In this document: piece after piece, positions 23,605 through 31,334 of the stretch
How positions within the stretch are numbered: the stretch's first letter is position 1
Layout of the letters: each line of letters begins with the position of its first letter
From: an uncultured Mycoplasmatota bacterium
GTDB taxonomy: Bacteria; Bacillota_I; Bacilli_A; RF39; UBA660
Assembly: GCA_900547465.1 (NCBI GenBank)
Contig: URHJ01000009.1
Span: 1-40,923, forward strand
Direction of reading: 5' to 3'
Length of the DNA: 40,923 nt
Program-made: the position numbers and the translations under genes
Notes under the pieces: model-generated
What the model was told of the DNA's origin: nothing
Seen by the model: the letters and a program-made list of their open reading frames with translations, nothing else
The model's database searches: none

Positions 23605-24204
23605 TTAGCCCGTAGCTACATTAACTTTATTTTTATTTGACTTTATTAAGATTTTTTCTGATGTTATACTACCAACTTTATTAGTATTAATTGAACGTAT
23701 CTTCATAATTGGATGTTCCATAACTTCTGTGTTAGCCGTAATACTTTTTAATTTCTTTTTATTTATTTCATACGGATCTGTACTAAACAATGGATTTCTA
23801 GATTTAGTAAGTGATGTGTATACCTCTAATGATGAACAAGTCTGACTTACTTTTATATCAAATAAGCTTAAGAAACTTAAAATTGGTATTATAGCTGCAT
23901 TTGAATCTCTTGATTCTGCTTTATATAAGTTTAAAACATGTGAAAAATCAAGAACATTTGATTGAAATAATTTTTTATATTCTTTTATTAATTGACTAGA
24001 AGACTTACCAACTTTTAATGTACCTCCCATCATTGAAGAGTCTAATTTCATTCTTTCGATTGAACTTAGAAATTCTCTAGCTTCATATGGTGTTGATTTT
24101 AATTTACAATCAGCTTCAATATAATCTCCTGTTGTTTTATCTATATAACATAATTTTTTTGGTTGTCTTTGTAATGTATCTTTTTTCATATTTTTTCCTT
24201 TCAT
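23605..24204 (-). CDS. Unknown 199-aa soluble protein
   Basis: No membrane segment or signal peptide. The N-terminus is basic (MKGKNMKKDTLQRQPKK). The middle has TPYEAREFLSSIERMKLDSSMMGGTLKVGKSSSQLIKE-like helical stretches (pieces such as FLSSIERMKLDSSMMGG) and a hydrophobic IIPILSFLSLFDIKV patch. The C-terminus is Lys/Asn-rich and ends ATG in one-letter code (Ala-Thr-Gly). I do not recognise the family. The start chosen has AAAGGGGGAG eight bases upstream; an ATG five codons later with AAAGGA is the alternative. It has one of the best promoters in the window (TTGACA-17-TATAAT), so it is probably made in quantity. Confidence 0.75.
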   Translation of the reverse strand: MKGKNMKKDTLQRQPKKLCYIDKTTGDYIEADCKLKSTPYEAREFLSSIERMKLDSSMMGGTLKVGKSSSQLIKEYKKLFQSNVLDFSHVLNLYKAESRDSNAAIIPILSFLSLFDIKVSQTCSSLEVYTSLTKSRNPLFSTDPYEINKKKLKSITANTEVMEHPIMKIRSINTNKVGSITSEKILIKSNKNKVNVATG

Positions 24205-24234
24205 TTCATACTCCCCCTTTCAAAATGCTCCGTT

Positions 24235-24263
24235 ATTATACAATAAAAACTACATTTTGTCAA
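24235..24263 (-). promoter_or_regulatory. Consensus sigma-A promoter of the 199-aa gene
   Basis: The reverse strand reads TTGACA (24258-24263), a 17-base spacer, then TATAAT (24235-24240), 30 bases before the start: consensus in both boxes. Confidence 0.85.
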
Positions 24264-24311
24264 GTTTAACCGCTCATCAGTATTATATGTTAATTAATGA
24301 GATATTTGTCA

Positions 24312-24347
24312 TAAAAAATAAAAAGTATTAGAAAAAAATCTAATACT
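24312..24347 (-). terminator. Intrinsic terminator after the ABC exporter
   Basis: AGTATTAGA pairs perfectly with TCTAATACT and is followed by TTTTTATTTTTT on the reverse strand. It is 130 bases beyond the stop of the ABC gene; the stretch between holds a small TTATCA/TGATAA inverted repeat and nothing else recognised. Confidence 0.85.
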
Positions 24348-24474
24348 GCTTCATTTAGTATGATAGTGGTAAATAGTTTATCAGTAATTTGATAACTACT
24401 CACTGCTCATTAATAATATCACATTTTTAAAAATATGGCAAAGAAATTTTGCTTTTTTATAAAATTATTTATTA

Positions 24475-26217
24475 TCAATTGATGACTTGATCTTCTTTTG
24501 TATATAATTTTCTATAACAGTCACAAGTCTTTATTAAATCTCTATGAACTCCTGTAGCATATACTTTTCCCGCTTTGATTACATGAATGACATCTGAATC
24601 TATTATAGTAGATAATCTGTGAGCTATTATTATTACGGTATGATTTTTAGATAAATTATCAATTGTTTTCTTTATTATTTCTTGTGATTCATTGTCAAGG
24701 GCACTGGTTGCTTCATCAAAGAGAATTACTTTTGATTTTTTTAACAACGTTCTAGCAATAGATAGTCTTTGTTTCTGCCCACCAGACAAATTAACTCCAC
24801 CTTCTCCTAATAAAGTGTCATATCCGTTAGGCAAACTTTGAATGTAACCATCAATACATGTTAACTTGCAATATTCTTTGACCTGTTCTTTTGTAACTTT
24901 AGGATCTAATATTTTAAAATTTTCATAGATAGTTCTATTAAAAATAAATGGTTCCTGTCTAATGATGGAAATATTATTTCTTAATGAGTCTTCAGTTAAG
25001 TTTTTTATATTAACTCCATCTAAAGTAATTTCTCCTTTTATGGGTTCAAACAATCTGGTTATTAAGTTAAATAGAGTTGTTTTACCTCCACCTGAAGAAC
25101 CTACTATAGCAATTTTTTTATTTGGTTCAAATTTAATGTTAAAATCTTTTAAAATTGTAGCCTCATCAGGATAAGCAAATTCTACATCTTTAAATTCTAT
25201 AACTCCATTTGCATCATTTAATTCTGTATTACCATATTGAACATCTTCAAACTTTTCATTTTGTAATATTTCATTAATTCTTTCTAAAGATACATCTAGA
25301 TCTTGATATTTTTTTGCAAAATCAGTTATAGCTTGTAATATATAAGTATATTGGTAAATATAATAAGTCATTGCGATAAAAAAGGAAATTGTTAATTTAT
25401 TTTGACTAATTAGAATTGCACAGGTGGCAAAAACACCAACTTCTAATAGGCTTCTAAATAGTTGAGATATCATAGTAAATGTCACTTGAACTTTATTCTC
25501 AGCTATTGATCTTGATAATAAATCAGAAATGATGGATTTTACATCTTTCTTTAATGTATTAGCAATTCCTAATACTGTGATTTCTCTATATCCTCTAATA
25601 GATTCGTTGGTAACAGATGTATACTTATCGATTGTTTCCTTTTTATCTTTTTTTATAATTTTTAATTTAGATTGAAAGAATTTTATGATATAAGAAAAAA
25701 CAATTAAAAAGATAATAATTTCAATTCCTAATATCCATGAATTTAAAAATATGTAGATTAATAAAACGGCTGCGGAAATTACATATGATGCGATATTCAT
25801 TAATTGATCAATGCTGCCAACAATGTTTTCTGTATCGTTAGTTATTCTATTTATTACTTCGCCTGAGGACATTTTTTCATATGCATATGCAGGTAATTTC
25901 ATTGCTTTATCATAGGTATCAAAACCAATTTTTCTTGATATTATAATTTGATTTTTATTTGACAAATACTCTCTGATTCTATTGATGATATTACTAATTA
26001 TTTCAATTGTTATATAAATAAGTAGTAATAGTAATGCCTTTTTTATTTTACCTGATATTAATGATTGTGTAACTTCTCCGATTATTCCTCCGTATATAAT
26101 TGTTCCTAAATCAGTTAATAACATCATTAAAAAACATATTATATATAGCAGTTTATACTTTTTAAAATATGGTAATATTTTTATAATATTATTTTTCTTT
26201 TGCTTCTTTTTTCTCAT
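24475..26217 (-). CDS. ABC transporter, fused membrane and ATPase domains (type IV exporter half-transporter)
   Basis: 580 aa, standard for a half-exporter that works as a dimer. The N-terminal transmembrane domain has six hydrophobic segments between about residues 15 and 300. The C-terminal ATPase has Walker A GSSGGGKTTL, Q-loop in SIIRQEPFIF, signature LSGGQKQRL, Walker B KVILFDEATSALD and switch His in IIIAHRLSTI, all intact. It probably exports a lipid, drug or peptide; the substrate cannot be told. No partner exporter gene is adjacent, so it is likely a homodimer. It lies between the 199-aa gene and tRNA-Met with a weak AAGTGAT ribosome site. No peptidase C39 domain is present. Confidence 0.95.
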   Translation of the reverse strand: MRKKKQKKNNIIKILPYFKKYKLLYIICFLMMLLTDLGTIIYGGIIGEVTQSLISGKIKKALLLLLIYITIEIISNIINRIREYLSNKNQIIISRKIGFDTYDKAMKLPAYAYEKMSSGEVINRITNDTENIVGSIDQLMNIASYVISAAVLLIYIFLNSWILGIEIIIFLIVFSYIIKFFQSKLKIIKKDKKETIDKYTSVTNESIRGYREITVLGIANTLKKDVKSIISDLLSRSIAENKVQVTFTMISQLFRSLLEVGVFATCAILISQNKLTISFFIAMTYYIYQYTYILQAITDFAKKYQDLDVSLERINEILQNEKFEDVQYGNTELNDANGVIEFKDVEFAYPDEATILKDFNIKFEPNKKIAIVGSSGGGKTTLFNLITRLFEPIKGEITLDGVNIKNLTEDSLRNNISIIRQEPFIFNRTIYENFKILDPKVTKEQVKEYCKLTCIDGYIQSLPNGYDTLLGEGGVNLSGGQKQRLSIARTLLKKSKVILFDEATSALDNESQEIIKKTIDNLSKNHTVIIIAHRLSTIIDSDVIHVIKAGKVYATGVHRDLIKTCDCYRKLYTKEDQVIN

Positions 26218-26242
26218 ACTATCACTTCTTTAATGCTTTAAA

Positions 26243-26273
26243 TATAAAATAAAAACTCTTGAAATTCAAGAGT
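26243..26273 (-). terminator. Intrinsic terminator after tRNA-Met
   Basis: A perfect stem ACTCTTGAA/TTCAAGAGT (26255-26273) around one base, followed by TTTTATTTTATA on the reverse strand. Confidence 0.85.
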
Positions 26274-26284
26274 TAAATTCTTAT

Positions 26285-26361
26285 TGGTAGCGACGGAGGG
26301 AATTGAACCCCCGACCTTCTGGGTATGAACCAGACGCTCTAGCCAGCTGAGCTACATCGCC
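26285..26361 (-). tRNA. tRNA-Met (anticodon CAT, elongator type)
   Basis: Reverse-strand acceptor GGCGATG pairs with CGTCGCT (wobble pairs included). The anticodon arm TCTGG-TTCATAC-CCAGA gives CAT. The T-loop is GTTCAATTC, the discriminator is A, and CCA is encoded. The overall sequence is like Bacillus elongator tRNA-Met, and the start is not the fMet type. A tRNA-Ile2 with lysidine-modified CAT is possible but less likely. Confidence 0.9.
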
Positions 26362-26373
26362 ATTTCGAACTGC

Positions 26374-26408
26374 ATTATGAGTATATCAAAAAATATTGTC
26401 AAAGTAAA
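26374..26408 (-). promoter_or_regulatory. Two overlapping promoter readings upstream of tRNA-Met
   Basis: The reverse strand holds TTGACA-17-CATAAT (26397-26402 and 26374-26379), and six bases offset TTTACT-17-TATACT with an extended TG (26403-26408 and 26380-26385). Either would start just upstream of the tRNA. Confidence 0.6.
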
Positions 26409-26447
26409 CCCTTTTTTTCAATTTTTCAAAGTTTCTCTTTATTTTTC

Positions 26448-26476
26448 TTTACACTTTAGATATTTAATCATATAAT
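26448..26476 (+). promoter_or_regulatory. Sigma-A promoter of the 107-aa gene
   Basis: TTTACA (26448-26453), a 17-base spacer, then TATAAT (26471-26476) on the plus strand, 32 bases before the start. Confidence 0.8.
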
Positions 26477-26508
26477 ATTAATACATGCAAGATGAAAGGA
26501 TGATTTAG

Positions 26509-26832
26509 ATGAGACAACAATATACTGGTCCTATTAAACGTATAACGGCGTATAATGCAAAGAAGTGTGATTCTCATTTTGAATATGAAACTAAAGAAGA
26601 GGTTTTAGATGATAAAGCAATTTTTCATTATAATATGTTAGGAGTATTAATACTTTCCCAAAATAAAACTCCAATGGTTATAGAAGATGAATTATACGAT
26701 TTCTTCCAACATGATTTTTCAAGAAATAGTGATGCTACATATTCTTATACATGTGTTAATCCAGATGAATTAACTCCTATTAAACAAGAATCAAATGGAT
26801 TTAGTAAAAGAAAAACTTTATTTAAAAAGTAA
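26509..26832 (+). CDS. Unknown 107-aa soluble protein
   Basis: Hydrophilic, with a basic N-terminus (MRQQYTGPIKRITAYNAKKC), an acidic middle (ETKEEVLDDKAIFHY), a short hydrophobic strand (NMLGVLILSQ), and a basic C-terminus (FSKRKTLFKK). No membrane segment and no motif I recognise. AAAGGATGA lies before the ATG. The gene has a very good promoter of its own and runs against the surrounding strand, converging on the short-chain dehydrogenase gene eight bases away. No clear terminator is seen between them. Confidence 0.75.
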   Translation: MRQQYTGPIKRITAYNAKKCDSHFEYETKEEVLDDKAIFHYNMLGVLILSQNKTPMVIEDELYDFFQHDFSRNSDATYSYTCVNPDELTPIKQESNGFSKRKTLFKK

Positions 26833-26840
26833 AAAAGACT

Positions 26841-27632
26841 TTACCAAAATAATAGTAGATATAGTTTATAAAAAAGTGCCTGCGATAATGGTGCTTTTAT
26901 TTTGAATTTTGGTCTTTTCTTTTCTATCTCAGTACTGACTTTTTTAACTATGGACTCTGTACTATTTTTTTCAATTAAATTAAAAATTTTTCTTTGTTTT
27001 TTGTTTATTTTATAAATTTCTTGCGATGATAAATCTGTGTTCTTTAAATTATCTTCTTTATTGTCAATCATCACTCTATTAAATCCGGTATTATAAGCTC
27101 CTGGTTCTATAAGTGAAATAGTGATATTTTTTATGTTTTTATCTTTTAATTCTTTTTTTATGGTCATTGCAAGCATAGTAATTGCGGCTTTTGAAGATGT
27201 ATAACAGCCTAAATATGGAATTGGAAGAACTGATGCAAGTGATGAAGTAACAAATATTTTTGCGGTCTTTTTCTCTTTAATCTTTTTCTGGTAAAATTCT
27301 TGAATCAAAGCAAAATTAGAAAATACATTTGTTTCATAATTTTTTCTTAAAATATCTATGTCTATATCTAAAATAGATCCTCCTTCTCCTATTCCAGCAT
27401 GAGACACTAAACAATCTATATCAATTTTATTTATTAAATCTCTGTCTTCACTACTAGTGATATCCATTTTAAAAACTAAAATGTTTAATTTTTCTGTTTT
27501 AATCTTTTTTTTAACAGTTTCTTTTTGCTTTTCTGTATGTGTTGTTATATAAACTGTATGGTTTTTATTAGCTAAGTTTTTTGCTAGATCAAAACCTATA
27601 CCAGAAGTTGCTCCTGTTATTAGTATTTTCAT
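26841..27632 (-). CDS. Short-chain dehydrogenase/reductase (SDR)
   Basis: 263 aa from the ATG at 27632 (GGTGATG upstream); a 25-codon longer frame runs back into the terminator of the kinase gene and has no site. It has the classical SDR pattern: TGATSGIG (7-14) for NAD(P), a DIT at 57-59 as the acidic loop, SHAG (77-80) in place of the usual NNAG, catalytic Ser at 130-131, and YTSSK (Tyr144, Lys148). The C-terminus ends in a hydrophobic ALFYKLYLLLFW, which may attach to the membrane. The substrate is not evident. It has a -10 (TATAAT) inside the terminator tail and is transcribed separately from the two-component genes. Confidence 0.92.
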   Translation of the reverse strand: MKILITGATSGIGFDLAKNLANKNHTVYITTHTEKQKETVKKKIKTEKLNILVFKMDITSSEDRDLINKIDIDCLVSHAGIGEGGSILDIDIDILRKNYETNVFSNFALIQEFYQKKIKEKKTAKIFVTSSLASVLPIPYLGCYTSSKAAITMLAMTIKKELKDKNIKNITISLIEPGAYNTGFNRVMIDNKEDNLKNTDLSSQEIYKINKKQRKIFNLIEKNSTESIVKKVSTEIEKKRPKFKIKAPLSQALFYKLYLLLFW

Positions 27633-27654
27633 ATCATCACCATTTTTATTATAA

Positions 27655-27685
27655 ACAAAAAAGGAACTTTTATTAGTGAGTTCCT
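27655..27685 (-). terminator. Intrinsic terminator after the histidine kinase gene
   Basis: AGGAACT...AGTTCCT followed by TTTTTTG on the reverse strand. The kinase stop codon TAA is in the loop. Confidence 0.85.
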
Positions 27686-28947
27686 CTTTGCATGGTGAAT
27701 GAAACACCTTTTTTCTCGTTTTTTACTATAATGTCGTAGCCCATTAAATTTAGAGTTTTCTTTACTATTGATAAACCTAGACCAAATTCTCCTTTCATAC
27801 CTTTTCTAAAAGGAGAAAATATACCAGATAAGAAATCATCATCAATATTTTCACCGTCATTATATAGAGTGAGTTTATTTTGCTTTGCAGTTATTTTAAT
27901 AGTTTTTTCTGCATATCGCATAAAATTACTTAAAAGATTGTCTAAAATTGTTTCCCAATGTTCATATGTTCCATAGTATTTTGATTTTTTATCAACCTCT
28001 AGGATAAAATTTATGTCTTTTCTGTGAAATTTAAATTTTTCTACTTCTTTATTTAATATGGATTTCATATCAACTGGTTCTACTTCAATTTCTTTTACTT
28101 CTTTTAAATAATCTAATTTATTTAAGTAAAGAAGTGAGTGTACTTTTTGTTCTAATTTTTCGGACTGTTCTTTTATAATTTTTAGAGCTGTTTGTTCATC
28201 TTCAACTCCGTCTTCAACAGCCTCAACATATGATTTTATTACGGTAAGTGGTGTTTTAAAATCATGTGAAATATTTTGATACATACGGTTTCTATATTGT
28301 TCTTGATTAACTAATGATACTCGCATATCTTCTATCGCAATAGCGAGTGACTTTATTTCATCATCTGTTGTGAAATCGATAGTATGAGTGTAATCTAGAT
28401 TATCGATGTTATCTATTTTATTTTTTAATTGTTGAATTTTACTAACAATTATTGATATCCATAGTATTAATATTAACCCTATTAAGAAACAGGTTCCTAA
28501 AACGATAGGAAAAATTGCGGATAATATTTCACCTCTCGTTTTATTAATATATGTATTATCACTAACTGCTATTTTAGTAATGTTTTTATTTTTTATTTTA
28601 TAGTAATAATATATTTCATGATTATATATAAACTTTCCATGACTTTTATTTAATTTTTTTAATATTTTGCTTGGATCGTTTATACCTTTTAAACTTTTGA
28701 AGTTGTCATACATAACTACTTTATCATCAACTAAATATATATATGCAACTTCTGTATTTAATAAATCGTTATCTACATCTGTTTCAATAAATTTTAATGG
28801 TTCTCTTAAGTAAGTGTACATACTTTCTTCTGCTACCGATAGTAGTATTTTTGGTAAAACTATTCCTAAGCTAATGAAGACTATTGCAAAGATTATTCCA
28901 ATCAGAAATAATAACTGTTTACTTAACTTAGCTTTCAATTTTTTCAT
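27673..28947 (-). CDS. Sensor histidine kinase
   Basis: 424 aa. TM1 about 11-33; an extracellular sensor of about 110 residues; TM2 about 143-168; HAMP-like linker; dimerisation domain with NISHDFKTPL (phospho-accepting His228). The ATPase follows with N-box DNLLSNFMRYA, G1 YNDGENID and G2 GEFGLGLSIVKK. These are the standard motifs of an EnvZ/PhoR-class kinase. The external signal is unknown; the sensor has no recognised fold. The start overlaps the stop of the response-regulator gene by four bases (ATGA), so the pair is co-translated. Close relatives in Firmicutes sense envelope stress, antimicrobial peptides or phosphate, and nothing here chooses between them. Confidence 0.95.
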   Translation of the reverse strand: MKKLKAKLSKQLLFLIGIIFAIVFISLGIVLPKILLSVAEESMYTYLREPLKFIETDVDNDLLNTEVAYIYLVDDKVVMYDNFKSLKGINDPSKILKKLNKSHGKFIYNHEIYYYYKIKNKNITKIAVSDNTYINKTRGEILSAIFPIVLGTCFLIGLILILWISIIVSKIQQLKNKIDNIDNLDYTHTIDFTTDDEIKSLAIAIEDMRVSLVNQEQYRNRMYQNISHDFKTPLTVIKSYVEAVEDGVEDEQTALKIIKEQSEKLEQKVHSLLYLNKLDYLKEVKEIEVEPVDMKSILNKEVEKFKFHRKDINFILEVDKKSKYYGTYEHWETILDNLLSNFMRYAEKTIKITAKQNKLTLYNDGENIDDDFLSGIFSPFRKGMKGEFGLGLSIVKKTLNLMGYDIIVKNEKKGVSFTMQRGTH

Positions 28948-29603
28948 GATAATCTGTATCCATATCCATAGATTGTACTTATATTAATTTCTTTCAATTT
29001 CTTTCTAAGTCTTCTAACTAAATCATCTACTACTCTATCTGATCCAAAATAATCATCTCCCCATACTGAGGATAAGATTTCTTCTCTGGAGAAACTTTTA
29101 CCAATATTATTTATAAATAATAGTAATAAGTCAAACTCTAATGTTGTTAATTTAATTTCTTTATTATCTTTTTCTACTATTCTTCTACCTAGATCTATAT
29201 CATAAGAAAGGTATTTGATTTTTTCTGTTTCCTTTTCACTATAAACTCTTTTTATAATGTTACCTACTCTTAAGACTAATTCTTTAGGTGAGAATGGTTT
29301 TGTTATATAATCATCACTACCTAGTTCTAAACCTAAGATTTTATCTAAGTCTTGATCTCTAGCTGATGTAAAAATAACTGGTACGTTTTTATCTTTTTCT
29401 CTAATTTCTTTGATTATACCATAGCCATTTACATCATCTTCTAACATAATATCTAGTATCCAAAGATCTACCTTACCACCTATGTAGTCAATTGCATCTT
29501 TTCCTTTAGAAAAACAAACAACTTCATATCCTGCTTTTTCTAGATAAGTTTTTATTAATGATGATAGATCCTTTTCATCTTCTACGTAACATATTGTATG
29601 CAT
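28944..29603 (-). CDS. OmpR/PhoB-family response regulator
   Basis: 219 aa. Receiver domain 1-115 with acidic pair near VEDEKD (residues 7-12), phospho-acceptor Asp51 in LWILDIML, Thr/Ser in VIFTSARD and Lys in ITKPFSP. A winged-helix DNA-binding domain spans about 125-219 (LTTLEFDLLLLFINN; SSVWGDDYFGSDRVVDDLVRRLRKKL; TIYGYGYRL). It is the transcription factor partner of the kinase immediately downstream. AGGTGAT precedes the start, with an extended -10 about 25 bases further up. Targets are not shown; no direct repeats typical of autoregulation were found in the 240-bp leader. Confidence 0.96.
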   Translation of the reverse strand: MHTICYVEDEKDLSSLIKTYLEKAGYEVVCFSKGKDAIDYIGGKVDLWILDIMLEDDVNGYGIIKEIREKDKNVPVIFTSARDQDLDKILGLELGSDDYITKPFSPKELVLRVGNIIKRVYSEKETEKIKYLSYDIDLGRRIVEKDNKEIKLTTLEFDLLLLFINNIGKSFSREEILSSVWGDDYFGSDRVVDDLVRRLRKKLKEINISTIYGYGYRLS

Positions 29604-29625
29604 ATTATCACCTACTACGTTTTAT

Positions 29626-29634
29626 AGTATATCA
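29626..29634 (-). promoter_or_regulatory. Extended -10 promoter of the two-component operon
   Basis: TGATATACT on the reverse strand, 23 bases upstream of the response-regulator start. The remaining 29635-29800 stretch contains no convincing gene (a 12-codon ORF was rejected). Confidence 0.5.
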
Positions 29635-29805
29635 CGAATTATTATATTTCTCTATCTTATAAATATCCTCTCCTTTATTTATATTGAATAGTTATTGTTA
29701 TTGCTTTATTCATTATAGCCTTATACTTTCTGCCTCCTTTCTTGATTTTATTGTAGCAATTAAATTACAAATAAATATCAAAAAAATATGTGAAAATATG
29801 TGAAA

Positions 29806-29826
29806 AGAGAAGTTATAAACTTCTCT
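29806..29826 (-). terminator. Intrinsic terminator after murC
   Basis: A perfect 9-bp stem AGAGAAGTT/AACTTCTCT with a 3-base loop and a short T-run (TTTTC). A 10-base direct repeat ATATGTGAAA lies twice just beyond it. Confidence 0.75.
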
Positions 29827-29845
29827 TTATTGTTTTTAGATAATG

Positions 29846-31150
29846 TTACTTAATTATTTCTCTTACTTTATCAATTAGGTGAGATACTGAAGCACAACTC
29901 ATAAAACAGATAACATCTCCTGAGTAATTTTTTAAAACTATTGGGTTTTTCTCATCAAGTATTTCAGCATCTTTTATTTTTTCAGTAATTAGAATTGAAC
30001 TAACTCCTGGGTAATCTTCTTGTTTTTCTCTATTACAATCTATTTCGGTTAGGAAAACTTTATCTGCAATATTTAAGGCAGAAGCAAATTCTTCAGTAAA
30101 GTCTTTAGTTCTTGAATAAGTGTTTGGTTTAAAAACAACAACTATTTTCCTATCTGGATACTTTTGTCTAACCCCCTCTAAAGTTACCTTTATTTCTGTT
30201 GGGTGGTGAGCATAGTCATCTATAATTGTAGTAGTACCAACCTCTTCTATTTGGAATCTTCTTTCAGCGTTATGAAATGTTTTTAAACTGTTCTTAATAC
30301 TATTAATAGGAATTCCTAATTCTCTACACATCGTGATAGCTGCTGCTGTATTTAAAACCATATGTTCTCCATATAAAGGAACTTCAAAACTATCAAATAG
30401 TTCATTATTTATATATAAATCAAATGATGAACCATTTTCACCTAATTTCTCGTTTCTTATAACTACGTCATTGTTATCATTAAATCCATAAAATATGACA
30501 TTGTCATTAAAATGAATTTTTCTGATTTCTTTGTTATCACCACAAGCAACTATTTTTTTCTTTGTTTGAGATGCAAACTTTTCAAATGTTGTTCTGATAT
30601 CATCAATATCTTTATAAATTTCAAGATGTTCTCTTTCAATGTTAGTAATAATACTATAAGCTGGATGATATGCTAAAAAATGACGATTAAATTCATCTGA
30701 TTCTAAAACAAAATATTTGTTCTTTTTATCTGCATAACCATCACCTGCTCCTATAAAGTAGTTACAACCAACACTATCTTCTAGAATGTGGCGAATAAGT
30801 GATGAAGTTGTTGTTTTACCATGAGTACCAGATACACCAATAGTTTCAAACATATCAACTATGTCACCAACTATTTCATTATATTTTTTTATTTTTAAAC
30901 CTAATTTTTTCATTCTTTGAATTTCAGGATGATTCTCACTAAAAGCCACAGAATATGTAACAATAGTATCCTTATCTATATCATGTTCTCCATCATAATA
31001 AATTGAAATATTTCTTTCTTCTAAACCTTTTTGAGTAAATTTATAATCTTTAGCGTCGTCATATCCACTCACATCGTTACCTAAATCAGAAAGTATTTGA
31101 GCAAGTGTAGACATACCTGTTCCTTTAATTCCAATACAATAATATTTCAT
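29846..31150 (-). CDS. murC: UDP-N-acetylmuramate--L-alanine ligase
   Basis: 434 aa, normal length. The N-terminal UDP-binding domain starts with GIKGTGMSTLAQIL. The central ATP site is GVSGTHGKTTTSSL, with ESDEFNRHFL and NIEREHLEIY downstream. The C-terminal ligand domain has DDYAHHPTEI and FKPNTYSRTK. It joins L-Ala to UDP-MurNAc with ATP, the first peptide step of peptidoglycan synthesis (EC 6.3.2.8). The cell therefore makes a wall, unlike true mycoplasmas. Transcribed alone from a TTTACA-17-TATAAT promoter covered by a palindrome, with AGAGGT before the ATG. Confidence 0.98.
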   Translation of the reverse strand: MKYYCIGIKGTGMSTLAQILSDLGNDVSGYDDAKDYKFTQKGLEERNISIYYDGEHDIDKDTIVTYSVAFSENHPEIQRMKKLGLKIKKYNEIVGDIVDMFETIGVSGTHGKTTTSSLIRHILEDSVGCNYFIGAGDGYADKKNKYFVLESDEFNRHFLAYHPAYSIITNIEREHLEIYKDIDDIRTTFEKFASQTKKKIVACGDNKEIRKIHFNDNVIFYGFNDNNDVVIRNEKLGENGSSFDLYINNELFDSFEVPLYGEHMVLNTAAAITMCRELGIPINSIKNSLKTFHNAERRFQIEEVGTTTIIDDYAHHPTEIKVTLEGVRQKYPDRKIVVVFKPNTYSRTKDFTEEFASALNIADKVFLTEIDCNREKQEDYPGVSSILITEKIKDAEILDEKNPIVLKNYSGDVICFMSCASVSHLIDKVREIIK

Positions 31151-31174
31151 ATTATTTACCTCTTTTCTATATAT

Positions 31175-31203
31175 ATTATAGACTATGTCTATAAAAATGT
31201 AAA
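31175..31203 (-). promoter_or_regulatory. murC promoter with overlapping palindrome
   Basis: The reverse strand reads TTTACA (31198-31203), a 17-base spacer, then TATAAT (31175-31180). TATAGAC-TAT-GTCTATA (31177-31193) is a perfect inverted repeat lying over the -10 and spacer, placed like a repressor operator. Confidence 0.75.
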
Positions 31204-31231
31204 TGTTCTAATGGCTATTAGTATAACTGAG

Positions 31232-31334
31232 TGTTAGTGTTTTGCACTTATTTTTATTTATATCTTTTTTCTCAGTAGATTCAATGTTAGTTTTTTGCAC
31301 TTGTTTTTATTTGTATCTTTTTTCTCAGCAGATT
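31232..31334. repeat. Tandem 50-bp direct repeat (53-bp period) at the 3' end of the LRR gene
   Basis: Copies 31232-31281 and 31285-31334 match at 46 of 50 bases. The first nucleotides are TGTTAG and both contain CTTTTTTCTCAG. The period is not a multiple of three, so the copy nearest the stop is read in a different frame. Confidence 0.85.

Noticed and set aside
29660..29735. Possible 12-codon ORF (MNKAITITIQYK) with GGAGG upstream, minus strand
   Set aside because: The GGAGG is about 20 bases from the ATG and the peptide has no support; probably chance in AT-rich leader sequence.
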